This document shows, in pieces, positions 18,053 through 27,523 of a stretch of DNA of 64,000 bases. The position numbers and the translations under genes were made by a program. Position 1 is the first letter of the stretch. Every line of letters begins with the position of its first letter. The stretch covers positions 1-64,000 of the forward strand of contig JAMPCJ010000002.1 of the NCBI GenBank assembly GCA_023666275.1, written 5' to 3'. The notes below the pieces were generated by a model, which had not been told where the DNA came from, made no database searches, and was given only the letters and a program-made list of their open reading frames with translations. The DNA is from Treponema brennaborense (GTDB taxonomy: Bacteria; Spirochaetota; Spirochaetia; Treponematales; Treponemataceae).

Positions 18053-18756
18053 TATTTTTTTATTTGATCTTTATACGGAATATATTCCGTATTTGGGTCG
18101 TAAATTCCCGAACGGAACTCACCGTTCAAACTGGGAATAGTCAAAACCAATCCCGGCTCAATCCAATTGGGATTTTTGCTGTCCGGCAAAATTGATTTAT
18201 TTGCACGGTATAATTCTTTCCATTTGAAAGGATCGCCGTATACCGCCGGATTTTTTGCGATATTCCATAAACAGTCGCCGGTTTGTTTTGTCGATCGAAC
18301 TACGTACTGAGCCGGAAGCGGAGCATTCTCGCTGACATTTGAAAGAGCGGCAAGTACTTCCGATGCAAAACGGACAGCATCATCGTACAATTGCGAGTTA
18401 AAAGCAGCATCGCCTTCTTTTAACAATTCCTGTGCTTTTTTGTATTCTTCGGGGAACCTTATTTCTGCTTTGTTATTTTTAGCCCAAGCAAGACGGGTGC
18501 GCGCACGGCACATCTCATTAAAAGCAGCTGTGCGTTCCATCATTTTTTTTATATATTCTGCCGAAAGCCGCGCATTTTCTTCAGCTTCATTTGCATAACG
18601 TATCGCAGCCTCAAAATCGCCGGATGCAAAAGCCGCGTCTGCCTTTGCCGTTAATTCAATGCTTTTCTGCTGATATTTATTGTTTTCATAAGACTTTGCC
18701 GTTAATGACAACACGGCACACAACAGCAAACCGGCAGTAAAAATTATTTTCTTCAT
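18052..18756 (-). CDS. secreted LysM-domain protein with helical repeat region
   Basis: A 234-residue envelope protein. It has a signal peptide (MKKIIFTAGLLLCAVLSLTA), then a helical, alanine-rich region (about 22-150) resembling TPR-type pairs: AFASGDFEAAIRYANEAEEN and its echo AFNSQLYDDAVRFASEVLAA. A C-terminal LysM domain follows (TGDCLWNIAKNPAVYGDPFK... to LVLTIP, about 160-215), which binds peptidoglycan. The start at 18756 is set by AGAGG six bases before the ATG and the signal peptide behind it. It follows the lipoprotein gene by 13 bases and overlaps ruvA. Probably a periplasmic cell-wall-binding protein. Confidence 0.85.
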   Translation of the reverse strand: MKKIIFTAGLLLCAVLSLTAKSYENNKYQQKSIELTAKADAAFASGDFEAAIRYANEAEENARLSAEYIKKMMERTAAFNEMCRARTRLAWAKNNKAEIRFPEEYKKAQELLKEGDAAFNSQLYDDAVRFASEVLAALSNVSENAPLPAQYVVRSTKQTGDCLWNIAKNPAVYGDPFKWKELYRANKSILPDSKNPNWIEPGLVLTIPSLNGEFRSGIYDPNTEYIPYKDQIKK

Positions 18757-18769
18757 GTGCATCCTCTTT

Positions 18770-19291
18770 TTATAGTTCCGGTTCAAAGTCCGAATCTTCT
18801 TCCGGCAGCGGGACTGCAATATCGGCTTCCCGTGCAAATTCGGCACTTTGTTTTTGCTGTTCTTTTGCCGCCGCAATAGCTCGTTCCGCTTCGGCACGGC
18901 GGTCGGCTGCCAAGCGAGCGGCTTCATCGAATGCGTCGGCTGCCTGCGCGTACAGCTCGGAACATTCCGTCCAGTTTTCGGCAGCTGCCGCATTTTCCGC
19001 TTCCGTCATCAGCACCGAAGCGCTCCGGAATTGCTCCGGCGCGGATATATCCGCGCGGACATTTTCGGCATTTTTTTTAGCCGACGCACACTGTTCCCGC
19101 GCTGCTTCGGCGGCCGCTTTTTGATCATCGCTGTTTTCCCGAACGGGAACGTCGGCAGCCTCCGGCGGCAGCACAGAAGGAACTGTTTCGGCAGCCGGCG
19201 GCTCAGCTTCCGGCGTACTTTTGCATGCGGAAACAAAGAACAAAACCGTGCACGCAATAAACGGAAAAAATACGTATTTACATATTTTCAT
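18770..19291 (-). CDS. Ala/Glu-rich lipoprotein
   Basis: A 173-residue lipoprotein. A hydrophobic signal sequence ends in a lipobox (FFVSAC, lipidated Cys23). The mature protein is dominated by Ala, Glu and Lys and looks like a long helical or coiled region built from repeated stretches similar to those of the next gene (ENAAAAENWTECSELYAQAA). No enzymatic motif is seen. It is the first gene of the operon with the LysM protein, ruvA, ruvB and queA, and may work with the LysM protein in the envelope. The similarity in helical repeats suggests a shared origin. Confidence 0.78.
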   Translation of the reverse strand: MKICKYVFFPFIACTVLFFVSACKSTPEAEPPAAETVPSVLPPEAADVPVRENSDDQKAAAEAAREQCASAKKNAENVRADISAPEQFRSASVLMTEAENAAAAENWTECSELYAQAADAFDEAARLAADRRAEAERAIAAAKEQQKQSAEFAREADIAVPLPEEDSDFEPEL

Positions 19292-19595
19292 ATAAAATTC
19301 CCCGCAAAAACAAGCCCGAATCTTTTCAATTCAGGAGCATTGCAATTCATGCGCGAAAAGCGCAAACACTGATACAATCACGCAACGCGGATTTTCGGAA
19401 AACACAAGGCAGTCTTTTCAAGATTATTCATAAAAACTCTTACAATTCAGTAGCAGTGTATACCAAAAAAAAACAACTGGCAAGTATTTATTTATTTAAA
19501 TTTATTTGTCTTTTTCCGCATAAATCGATTTCGTGCATGAAAATTCGTATTTCAACACTATCATCATTTTTATATTTATAAATCCGGAGCATGAA
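19292..19595. other. divergent intergenic region before the peptide-export locus
   Basis: 304 bases separate the lipoprotein operon (minus) from the TolC-type gene (plus). The right half is very A/T-rich (19465-19590). No promoter with both boxes at proper spacing could be called on either strand; TATACC at 19459-19464 has no -35 partner. GCGCGAAAAGCGC at 19350-19362 is a short hairpin. No gene is supported here, and no copy of the tRNA-Val 3' end was found that would mark an integration site. Confidence 0.5.
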
Positions 19596-21242
19596 ATGAA
19601 AAGTAAAACGATGTATCTCATAATGCTTTTTGCAAATGTTCTATGTTTTGCCGCATCGGAAAATCAAGAAAAAAGCGATTTTTATTTATCGGAAATTTCG
19701 TTTATGCAAGTTCTGCAGCACGGAATTGAAAACAATATTGACATACGCAACCAAAAAATGAATGTGGATGCCGCTGCCGGAGCACTGCGGAATGCTGTCG
19801 CAGAAACAGGCGTTCATTTGGGAACCTCAGTGCAATATTCCGATACAACAGATCCGTTCGATAAAGCCGATCCTTCCGTGCAAGAGTTGTTGGTCAGCGA
19901 TAAAACAATTACCGCAGAATACATAAAAAGCACTGGACTCGAAACAGAAATATGGCTGGAAAAAATTTCCAAATACGGAATGGAAAATAAAATTTCTTTA
20001 TCCTTGAACAAATCAGGCGAACGATATTCTTTTTCCAATAATAAAATCGCAAACAACAATAGTGATATTAAAAATCAATACATGAAAGACGACAGCAACA
20101 CTGCGACGCTTGCCTGGACAATGAAAATTCCGTTATTCAAATCTTTTTCCAATGCTCAGACAAAAAATGCAATACTGCAAGCGGAATTGGCTTTAAATCA
20201 ACAAAACTCAAGTTTGAATAACATCATCATTGAAACAGTCATTGGAATAACCAATGCGTATTGGGATTTTGTATCTGCATATTTGTCATATAAAAATGAT
20301 ATAGACAGCACGCAGCGTTTGCAGGATCAAGTGGACAGGATAAAAGTTCTTTCAATAACAGGCGCGGCGGCAAAAACCGAAATACTCCAATTAACCGCAC
20401 ATATTGCCAGCAAAAAAACCGACATCACTCTCGGCAAAGATACTCTGATAGCAGCAATAGCGGAATTGGAAAAAAAAGCTGGTTATACTCCCGGCACCAT
20501 TACGGAGCAAACAATTATCTGCGATACGTTTCCCGATATATCATTTGCGAAGATACCTCCGTTTGACGATATAAGAAAAGACAATCATTTTATCGAAAAA
20601 GCTATATCAAACAGACCAGACACAAAAATATCCGAAATAACGCTGAAAATAGCAGAAAAAGAATACGAAGCAAAAAAAATAAGCACGCTTCCCGATTTTG
20701 ATTTTGTCAGTTCACTCGGTTACACAGGAAAAACATACGGGAACGGTTTGTCAAAATTATTCGAATCGACAAAAGAAAATATATACAATATGAATGCTTC
20801 CGCAGGCATATCATTTAAAATGAATCTCGCCGGGAATACCAAAGCTTCTATTTCGGAAGCAAAGGCGGCATACGAACAAAAAGTCAGTGAATACAATTAT
20901 CATATAGAAGATGCCAAGCAGTCAATAAAATTATCGTATTCGAAATTATATTCAATGCAGGATGCAGTGAATAATTCCTACGATGTTGTAAGAATGTACG
21001 GCGATTTGCAAATCGGAACTCAAAAACAATTTGAAGCAGGCCTTGTTACCGCAGATACTTTAAATGATTCCGAAGATAAATATGTCAGTGCAAAGAAACA
21101 ATATTACAGCTGCTTTAAATCATATCTTGAATCTATTTTGACTCTGAAAAAAAACACAGGAACATTTTTTTCTGTTCCATTCAAGGATGGAAATGCAAGT
21201 ATGCAAAATATATATACCATAACAAATTTAAATACATTCTAA
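19596..21242 (+). CDS. TolC-family outer-membrane efflux protein
   Basis: Outer-membrane exit duct of a type I secretion system. The 548-residue protein has a signal peptide (MKSKTMYLIMLFANVLCFAA) and the two-fold TolC plan: long helices flanking predicted beta segments. Family-typical stretches include ETVIGITNAYWDFVSAYLSY in the first half and NLAGNTKASISEAKAAYEQK in the second. The ATG at 19596 is preceded by GGAG at 19586-19589; an in-frame ATG at 19533 lacks this. It leads the NHLM locus, 27 bases before the adaptor gene. With its partners it would let peptides cross both membranes of a diderm spirochaete. Confidence 0.88.
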   Translation: MKSKTMYLIMLFANVLCFAASENQEKSDFYLSEISFMQVLQHGIENNIDIRNQKMNVDAAAGALRNAVAETGVHLGTSVQYSDTTDPFDKADPSVQELLVSDKTITAEYIKSTGLETEIWLEKISKYGMENKISLSLNKSGERYSFSNNKIANNNSDIKNQYMKDDSNTATLAWTMKIPLFKSFSNAQTKNAILQAELALNQQNSSLNNIIIETVIGITNAYWDFVSAYLSYKNDIDSTQRLQDQVDRIKVLSITGAAAKTEILQLTAHIASKKTDITLGKDTLIAAIAELEKKAGYTPGTITEQTIICDTFPDISFAKIPPFDDIRKDNHFIEKAISNRPDTKISEITLKIAEKEYEAKKISTLPDFDFVSSLGYTGKTYGNGLSKLFESTKENIYNMNASAGISFKMNLAGNTKASISEAKAAYEQKVSEYNYHIEDAKQSIKLSYSKLYSMQDAVNNSYDVVRMYGDLQIGTQKQFEAGLVTADTLNDSEDKYVSAKKQYYSCFKSYLESILTLKKNTGTFFSVPFKDGNASMQNIYTITNLNTF

Positions 21243-21269
21243 AAAAAATAAGTATGGAGGAAAATAAAA

Positions 21270-22559
21270 ATGGGAGATGAAATTTTCAGAAAAAAATCAT
21301 TAGCAAGATTATCATCGCCGGAGCAGCTTGATCAGGCAATTGTGATAATAAAAACGAAAGGCTGGATAGCTCTTGCAGGTTTGTTTCTCATTATTTTGAC
21401 AGTTATAATATGGAGTATTTTCGGATCGATACCGGAAAAAGCATCAGGGAACGGCGTACTTGTTTCCTCCGGGAAAATATACAGCGTTAATGCTCCGGCT
21501 GCCGGTATTGTAAAAGAAGTTTTTATCAGCAACGGAAACAAAATAACGAACGGTCAAGTAATCGCGAGAATAGAACGGGAAGATCTTCTTAATCAGCTTT
21601 TGGTTTCGCAGCAGAAACTTGATAATCTGAAAATTCAATACAATACGCTTGTTGAATACAGTGTTGACAACAATAAATTATCGGAAGAAAAATCCGAAAA
21701 CACGGATTTAAGCCTCAGAAATCAGCGGAAACATTTGCTGCGGCAAAAAAATGATTATCAAAAAACATTAAACGATTATCAAAAACTTTATCGCGAAGGA
21801 CTCATTACAAACCAGCAGCTTCTCACCGCAAAAAACGATCTTGATACAGTTCAAGCGGAAATAGACAAGATTGACATCCAAGTAAAAGAATTATCAATGT
21901 CAAATCTGGAATTCAAAAACAATACTCAAAAAGAAATAACCGCACTGCGTCAAAATATTGAAGAACAGGAAAAGGAAGTTGATTTTCAGGAACAAAATTA
22001 TAAAAAGCAGACAAAAGTTACATCATCAATTTCCGGAACGGTATATGAAGTAAGCATTTCAAAAGGCGATTATGTATCAACGGGCACAACACTTGTAACA
22101 GTGGAACCAGATACAGGAAATATTCCGAGATTAAAAGCAATGATGTATTTCAATGCAACAGAAGGGAAAAAAATAAAAAGAGGGATGACAATATCAATAA
22201 GTCCGGCTTCTGTCAAACAAGAGGAATACGGATACATCAGAGGAATAGTCACAAATGTTTCGACATTTCCCGTTACAAATCAATACATGATGAGCATTTT
22301 GCATCATGAAGGACTTGCAAGTTCTTTTTCGCAAAACTCGATTCCGATAGAAATACAAGCGGATCTGATTCCCGATTCATCAACTGCTTCGGGATACAAA
22401 TGGTCTTCTTCACGCGGTCCTGATATAAAAATCAATTCAGGAATGCTTTGTTCCGGAACTATAAATGTTTCCTCAAAGCATCCGATTGCAATGGTAATAC
22501 CGACTATAAAGAAAAAAGTTTTCGGTATTGGTGACGATCAAGAAGAGAACAGGAAATAA
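21270..22559 (+). CDS. NHLM bacteriocin system secretion protein (HlyD-type adaptor)
   Basis: Periplasmic adaptor linking inner-membrane ABC transporters to TolC. The 429-residue protein starts with the stretch LARLSSPEQLDQAI, characteristic of NHLM-system secretion proteins. It has one membrane anchor (about residues 32-53), a biotinyl-lipoyl-like half motif (VNAPAAGIVKEVFISNGNKI), a long coiled coil (about 105-245) and the second lipoyl half with a beta barrel (SSISGTVYEVSISKGDYVST). GGAGG precedes the ATG. The gene is six bases ahead of the peptidase-ABC gene. Its membership of the NHLM branch, rather than generic HlyD, defines the locus. Confidence 0.9.
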   Translation: MGDEIFRKKSLARLSSPEQLDQAIVIIKTKGWIALAGLFLIILTVIIWSIFGSIPEKASGNGVLVSSGKIYSVNAPAAGIVKEVFISNGNKITNGQVIARIEREDLLNQLLVSQQKLDNLKIQYNTLVEYSVDNNKLSEEKSENTDLSLRNQRKHLLRQKNDYQKTLNDYQKLYREGLITNQQLLTAKNDLDTVQAEIDKIDIQVKELSMSNLEFKNNTQKEITALRQNIEEQEKEVDFQEQNYKKQTKVTSSISGTVYEVSISKGDYVSTGTTLVTVEPDTGNIPRLKAMMYFNATEGKKIKRGMTISISPASVKQEEYGYIRGIVTNVSTFPVTNQYMMSILHHEGLASSFSQNSIPIEIQADLIPDSSTASGYKWSSSRGPDIKINSGMLCSGTINVSSKHPIAMVIPTIKKKVFGIGDDQEENRK

Positions 22560-22564
22560 ATTTT

Positions 22565-24745
22565 ATGTCAAAAAATAGAAACTATAATATAAAAGTAAAT
22601 ACACCAACCGTTCTGCAAATGGAAGCGGTTGAATGCGGAGCTGCATCACTCGCAATGATTTTGGGATATTATAAAAAATTCATTCCGTTGGAAAAACTGA
22701 GAATTGAATGCGGGGTTTCCCGCGACGGCAGCAAAGCAAACAATGTATTAAAAGCGGCAAGAAAATTCGGAATGACTGCAAAAGGATACCGAAAAGATAT
22801 TGACGAATTAGCGGACGCGGTATATCCGGCTATTATTTTTTGGAACTTTAATCACTTTGTTGTTCTCGAAGGCATTAAAAAAGACAAAGTTTATTTAAAT
22901 GATCCTGCTGAAGGGAAAAGAATTTTAAGCTGGGAAGATTTTGATATAGGATACACAGGAATCATTCTTGAATTTACTCCTAATGAATCATTTGAAAAAG
23001 AAGGAAAAAAATCAAGCATAATTCCGATGATAAAAAAACGTCTACATGATGCAGAAGACGTTGTTTTTTATCTTATCACAATCGGATTATTTCTTCTCAT
23101 TCCCGGCATTATAATTCCGACCTTTTCTCGTTTTTTCATTGATGAAATATTGATCGGAAACATGAAATCATTATTCAAACCGATGATTATCGCGATGATA
23201 CTGACTGCACTTTTTCAATATATTCTTTCATGGCTTCAGAAATTATATTTATTAAAATTTAATATGAAATTATCGCTGTCATCATCATCGAAATTTTTAT
23301 ATCACTTATTTCATATGCCTATGGAATTTTTTTCTCAGCGCATCCCCGGTGAAATAGCAACCAGAGTTCAATTGAATAATTCGGTTGCATCGCTTCTCTC
23401 CGGAAAACTTCCTGTTACGGCAATTGAAATTGTTTCCATATTTTTTTACGCAGTACTTATGTTCAGATACGACATACTGCTGACAATCATCTGCATTGCA
23501 TCGGTGCTTATAAATATATTGATACTGAAAGCTGTATCAGAAAAAAGAAAAACAGGAAGCCTGAAAGTGCAGCAGGAAACAGGAATACTGCAGGGAACCA
23601 CCATGTCCGGCATAAGCATAATCGAAACGCTGAAGTCATCCGGAACCGAAAATGATTTTTTCATGCAGTGGGCAGGTCAGCAGGCAAAAGTCGTCAAAGA
23701 ACAACAGAAATTGATTATTATAAACCAGATAACATCGCAGCTGCCGAATTTTCTTGAACAGCTTTTGAAAATATGTGTTCTTTCAATCGGTGCATTACGC
23801 GTAATGGAAGGCGATTTAACACTTGGTATGCTCATAGCATTTCAATCGCTTATGGCAAATTTTACGGCACCGGTACAATCATTGATGGATATAGCGGGAA
23901 CACTTCAAACAGGTCAAGCAGAAATGCAGCGGCTTGATGATGTTATGGCATATCCGCAGACATCTGTATTCAAAAATCCGGAAGACAATAATTCAAACGA
24001 AATTGCACTGAAGCCGGGAACGAAGCTGGAAGGATACATAGAGCTGAAAGATGTATCATTCGGATACAGTCTTCTTGAGCCGCCGCTTTTGGATCATTTT
24101 AATCTTTCGTTAAAACCGGGATCGCGTATTGCGCTTGTAGGTTCTTCCGGATCGGGAAAATCAACTGCCGCAAAATTGATAACTACTTTGTTTCAAAGCT
24201 GGAACGGCGAAATATTATATGACGGATATCAGACATCGCAATTTGAAAAAAAAGTTTTTGCAGATTCCGTCGCTATCGTAAATCAAGACTGCTATTTATT
24301 CGAAGGGACCATAAAAGATAACCTTACTATGTGGGACAATACTATCTCGGAAGAAGACTATATTCAGGCAGCAAAAGATGCTTGCATCCATGAAATAATC
24401 GCTGCACGTCCCGGCGGATATTTGAGTGAGGTGGAAGAAGGCGGTATGAATTTCAGCGGCGGACAGCGGCAAAGATTGGAAATCGCACGGGCGCTTGCCG
24501 GCAATCCGAGAGTTCTTATCATGGATGAAGCAACCAGCGCACTTGATACAATAACAGAAAAAACCGTTGACGAAAATATCAGACGAAGAGGATGTACCTG
24601 CATAATTGTTGCACACAGATTAAGTACGATTAGGGACAGCGACGAAATAATTGTTCTCAGCAAAGGGAAAATAATACAAAAAGGAACGCACGAAGAACTT
24701 ATTTCACAAGGCGGAGAATACAGCAATTTAATAAAAAGTATGTAG
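22565..24745 (+). CDS. NHLM/NHLP-type ABC exporter with C39 peptidase domain
   Basis: Inner-membrane exporter that cuts leaders after a double glycine and pumps the released peptide. The 726-residue protein has three parts. Residues 1-150 are a C39 cysteine peptidase with Gln18, Cys24 (QMEAVECGAASLAM), His97 (FNHFVVLEG) and Asp113 (YLNDPAEG), a complete catalytic set. A six-helix membrane domain spans about 165-460. The nucleotide-binding domain has Walker A GSSGSGKST (526-534), signature SGGQ (631-634) and Walker B VLIMDEATSALD. This order is that of PCAT transporters. The four small genes downstream end their leaders in GG, so they are its likely substrates. Confidence 0.94.
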   Translation: MSKNRNYNIKVNTPTVLQMEAVECGAASLAMILGYYKKFIPLEKLRIECGVSRDGSKANNVLKAARKFGMTAKGYRKDIDELADAVYPAIIFWNFNHFVVLEGIKKDKVYLNDPAEGKRILSWEDFDIGYTGIILEFTPNESFEKEGKKSSIIPMIKKRLHDAEDVVFYLITIGLFLLIPGIIIPTFSRFFIDEILIGNMKSLFKPMIIAMILTALFQYILSWLQKLYLLKFNMKLSLSSSSKFLYHLFHMPMEFFSQRIPGEIATRVQLNNSVASLLSGKLPVTAIEIVSIFFYAVLMFRYDILLTIICIASVLINILILKAVSEKRKTGSLKVQQETGILQGTTMSGISIIETLKSSGTENDFFMQWAGQQAKVVKEQQKLIIINQITSQLPNFLEQLLKICVLSIGALRVMEGDLTLGMLIAFQSLMANFTAPVQSLMDIAGTLQTGQAEMQRLDDVMAYPQTSVFKNPEDNNSNEIALKPGTKLEGYIELKDVSFGYSLLEPPLLDHFNLSLKPGSRIALVGSSGSGKSTAAKLITTLFQSWNGEILYDGYQTSQFEKKVFADSVAIVNQDCYLFEGTIKDNLTMWDNTISEEDYIQAAKDACIHEIIAARPGGYLSEVEEGGMNFSGGQRQRLEIARALAGNPRVLIMDEATSALDTITEKTVDENIRRRGCTCIIVAHRLSTIRDSDEIIVLSKGKIIQKGTHEELISQGGEYSNLIKSM

Positions 24746-24759
24746 CTAAAGGAGAAAGA

Positions 24760-27501
24760 ATGAATACGTTAAGAGAACATATCGTTATGTCAAGTCCGGA
24801 AAAAATAAAAAATATATCGCCGCTGCTGATATCGCAGCCGAACTATATATATCGAGTCGATTCCGGGAAAATTCATATCTGCGGCATAAGAAAAATCAAC
24901 GGAGAAAAAACAGGAAGCAGAATTTATATCGCAACGATTTCCGCCGGTTCATACTTTTTTTCACTTCCGATGGATGAGGAAATGTTTTTCATTGCAACCG
25001 GAACGCAAAATGCAACCTACAGCTTTATAACGCAGCAGGATCTCGAAAAACAATATTTCAATAAAAAAACAGAAGAAGAACGAAAAGAAATTTTACAATC
25101 ATATAAATCCGCTTTTTCGGAATGGACAACACATTTAAAATATAATGAGGATATAAATAAAATTTTAGCAGATGATGATATGCTCGAACAAGTAAAAACG
25201 CATATCTTATTATATTCAGAAAAAACAAGTGAATATCTTCATAAAAAAATCATTCTAAATATATCAGCCGAAAACAATCGTCTTCTGAAAAAAGCAGAAT
25301 TATCAAACAATGAATTTGCCGCAATCCTAAAAAAGATAGGATCAATTCTTGAAAAAAAGAACAGCAATGAAATTGTTACTTTTGCCGAGAACCAAGAATG
25401 TTTGTTTGCCGCTGCAAGATATACGGCATTATCAATGAATATAAAATTACATTATCCCGAAAACAAGCAATACAGAATCGAAAATAATGGGATAGAAGAA
25501 ATAGCGAAAGACAACAACATCAGAATAAGAGAAATTATTCTTGACACGGACTGGCAGAAAAAAATTCACGGACCTGTTCTGGGATTTTTTTCAGAAGAAA
25601 AATATTCGCCCGATGTTGATAAAAGATTTTCAGACAATATGCAGCCTGTTGCGCTTATTCCGCTAAAAAACATATATGTTATGTATAATCCGGCAACAGG
25701 AACAACATCGCATCTATCAAATGAAAATATTGATAAAATAATTCCGACAGCATATCAATTTTACCGATCGTTTCCTGATAAAAAATTATCATTAAAAGAT
25801 ATTTTATTTTTCTGCATACAAGACGGATGCGGGCGAGATATTTTAAACTATTCATTATTCGGAATTATAACAGCGCTGATCGGGCTCATTATTCCTGAAA
25901 TGACGAGAATTTTCACAGACACAGTCATTCCCGAAGCCGCAAAAAATATGATGGTACAACTTTCCATACTCATGCTTTTATGCACGTCGAGCACATGCCT
26001 TTTTGAGCTGACAAAAAATATAGCTATGATACGTTTGCAGACGAAAACATCACTGTCATTGCAGTCTGCGGTAATGGATAGAGTTATGAAAATGCCCGCG
26101 CCGTTTTTCAGGAAATATTCATCCGGCGATATGGCGGAACGAACAATGGGCATAACGGATATTTATGAAATCGTATCCGGTTCCGCACTGAACAGCATAA
26201 TGGGATTCATTTTTTCATCGGTGTATCTCATACAAATGTTTCGATATAACAAAACGCTCGCTTTATGGGGAATTATTTTCGTCGGATTCGTTGTCCTTAT
26301 TACGGCAGGATTTATGCTGCTTCAGTACAAATATGAAAAATCGGTTATGAATATCCAAGGGAAAATCATGGGAAGACTTCTTCAATTCATGATTGGCATC
26401 GATAAAATAAACACAACCGCATCCGAACAGCGCGCTTTTTCCGTATGGGCAAAAGATTTCATCCGACAGAAAATCATGTCTTTCAAATCAGGAACGGTAA
26501 ATAATATTATCAGCACATTTCTTGTTGTCTTTCCTGTTATAACTTCTATGCTGTTCTATCTTATTTACATGGGAAACATTAACAAAAACGCGGGCAATAT
26601 TATTTCAACCGGTTCGTTTTTAGCGTTTATTTCCGCTTATACAACATTTCAGTCGTCATTCCTGAACATAACTTGTTCGGCGATAAGTTCTATCGGAATT
26701 ATTCCTTTGTACAAACGCATAAAACCGATACTTGAAACAGATATCGAAACGCAAAGCAAAAAACCGATTGCACCGAAATTAAAAGGAAACATAGAAGTTA
26801 CCGGCGTAAGTTTCAGATATTCTCCGGACGGTCCGGAAATCTTACAAAATGTTTCACTTACGGTGCGTCAGGGAGAATTCGCCGCGATTGTCGGTCCGTC
26901 CGGTTCAGGGAAATCAACATTGCTCCGTCTTCTTCTCGGCTTCGAAAAACCGGAAAGCGGTTCCATTTATTATGACAATCAGGATATCGATTCGTTTGAT
27001 ATCTCTTCGATAAGAAGACAAATGGGCGTCGTTCTGCAAAACGGTTCATTGATGCAGGGAAGCATTTACAAAAATATTATAGGAAGCAGTTCTCTGACCG
27101 TTGACGATGCATGGCAGGCGGCGGAAGCGGTCGGCTTGGCAGATGACATTCGCGAAATGCCGATGGGAATGCATACACTGATTCCGGTTGGAGGCGGAAC
27201 AATATCGGGAGGACAACGGCAGCGGCTTATTATTGCACGGGCAATTGTACGCAATCCGTCAATACTTTTATTTGACGAAGCGACAAGCGCACTTGACAAC
27301 AGAACACAGGCAATGGTAACGGAAAGCCTTGACAATCTTAATGTTACCAGAATTGTTATTGCGCATCGATTAAGTACAATCATTCATGCAGACACAATTT
27401 ACGTTATGGAAAACGGAAAAATTGTTGAAAGCGGTTCTTACGAACAACTCATGGATAAAAAAAGTACATTCTACAAACTGGCGATACGTCAGCAAGTATA
27501 A
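24760..27501 (+). CDS. NHLM/NHLP-type second ABC transporter, permease-ATPase with long N-extension
   Basis: The second ABC protein of NHLM systems, 913 residues. The C-terminal 570 residues are a normal exporter half: six membrane helices (about 365-640), Walker A GPSGSGKST (712-720), SGGQ (816-819) and Walker B ILLFDEATSALD. No C39 peptidase is present. The first ~350 residues are soluble. They start with a beta-rich stretch (YRVDSGKIHICGIRKI... AGSYFFSLPM) that resembles a cyclic-nucleotide-binding-type barrel, then a helical region. This extension may sense a ligand or contact the first transporter, which is inference. AAGGAG precedes the ATG. The two ABC proteins probably form a heterodimer. 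Confidence 0.92.
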   Translation: MNTLREHIVMSSPEKIKNISPLLISQPNYIYRVDSGKIHICGIRKINGEKTGSRIYIATISAGSYFFSLPMDEEMFFIATGTQNATYSFITQQDLEKQYFNKKTEEERKEILQSYKSAFSEWTTHLKYNEDINKILADDDMLEQVKTHILLYSEKTSEYLHKKIILNISAENNRLLKKAELSNNEFAAILKKIGSILEKKNSNEIVTFAENQECLFAAARYTALSMNIKLHYPENKQYRIENNGIEEIAKDNNIRIREIILDTDWQKKIHGPVLGFFSEEKYSPDVDKRFSDNMQPVALIPLKNIYVMYNPATGTTSHLSNENIDKIIPTAYQFYRSFPDKKLSLKDILFFCIQDGCGRDILNYSLFGIITALIGLIIPEMTRIFTDTVIPEAAKNMMVQLSILMLLCTSSTCLFELTKNIAMIRLQTKTSLSLQSAVMDRVMKMPAPFFRKYSSGDMAERTMGITDIYEIVSGSALNSIMGFIFSSVYLIQMFRYNKTLALWGIIFVGFVVLITAGFMLLQYKYEKSVMNIQGKIMGRLLQFMIGIDKINTTASEQRAFSVWAKDFIRQKIMSFKSGTVNNIISTFLVVFPVITSMLFYLIYMGNINKNAGNIISTGSFLAFISAYTTFQSSFLNITCSAISSIGIIPLYKRIKPILETDIETQSKKPIAPKLKGNIEVTGVSFRYSPDGPEILQNVSLTVRQGEFAAIVGPSGSGKSTLLRLLLGFEKPESGSIYYDNQDIDSFDISSIRRQMGVVLQNGSLMQGSIYKNIIGSSSLTVDDAWQAAEAVGLADDIREMPMGMHTLIPVGGGTISGGQRQRLIIARAIVRNPSILLFDEATSALDNRTQAMVTESLDNLNVTRIVIAHRLSTIIHADTIYVMENGKIVESGSYEQLMDKKSTFYKLAIRQQV

Positions 27502-27523
27502 GAATACAACACGGAGGAATAAA

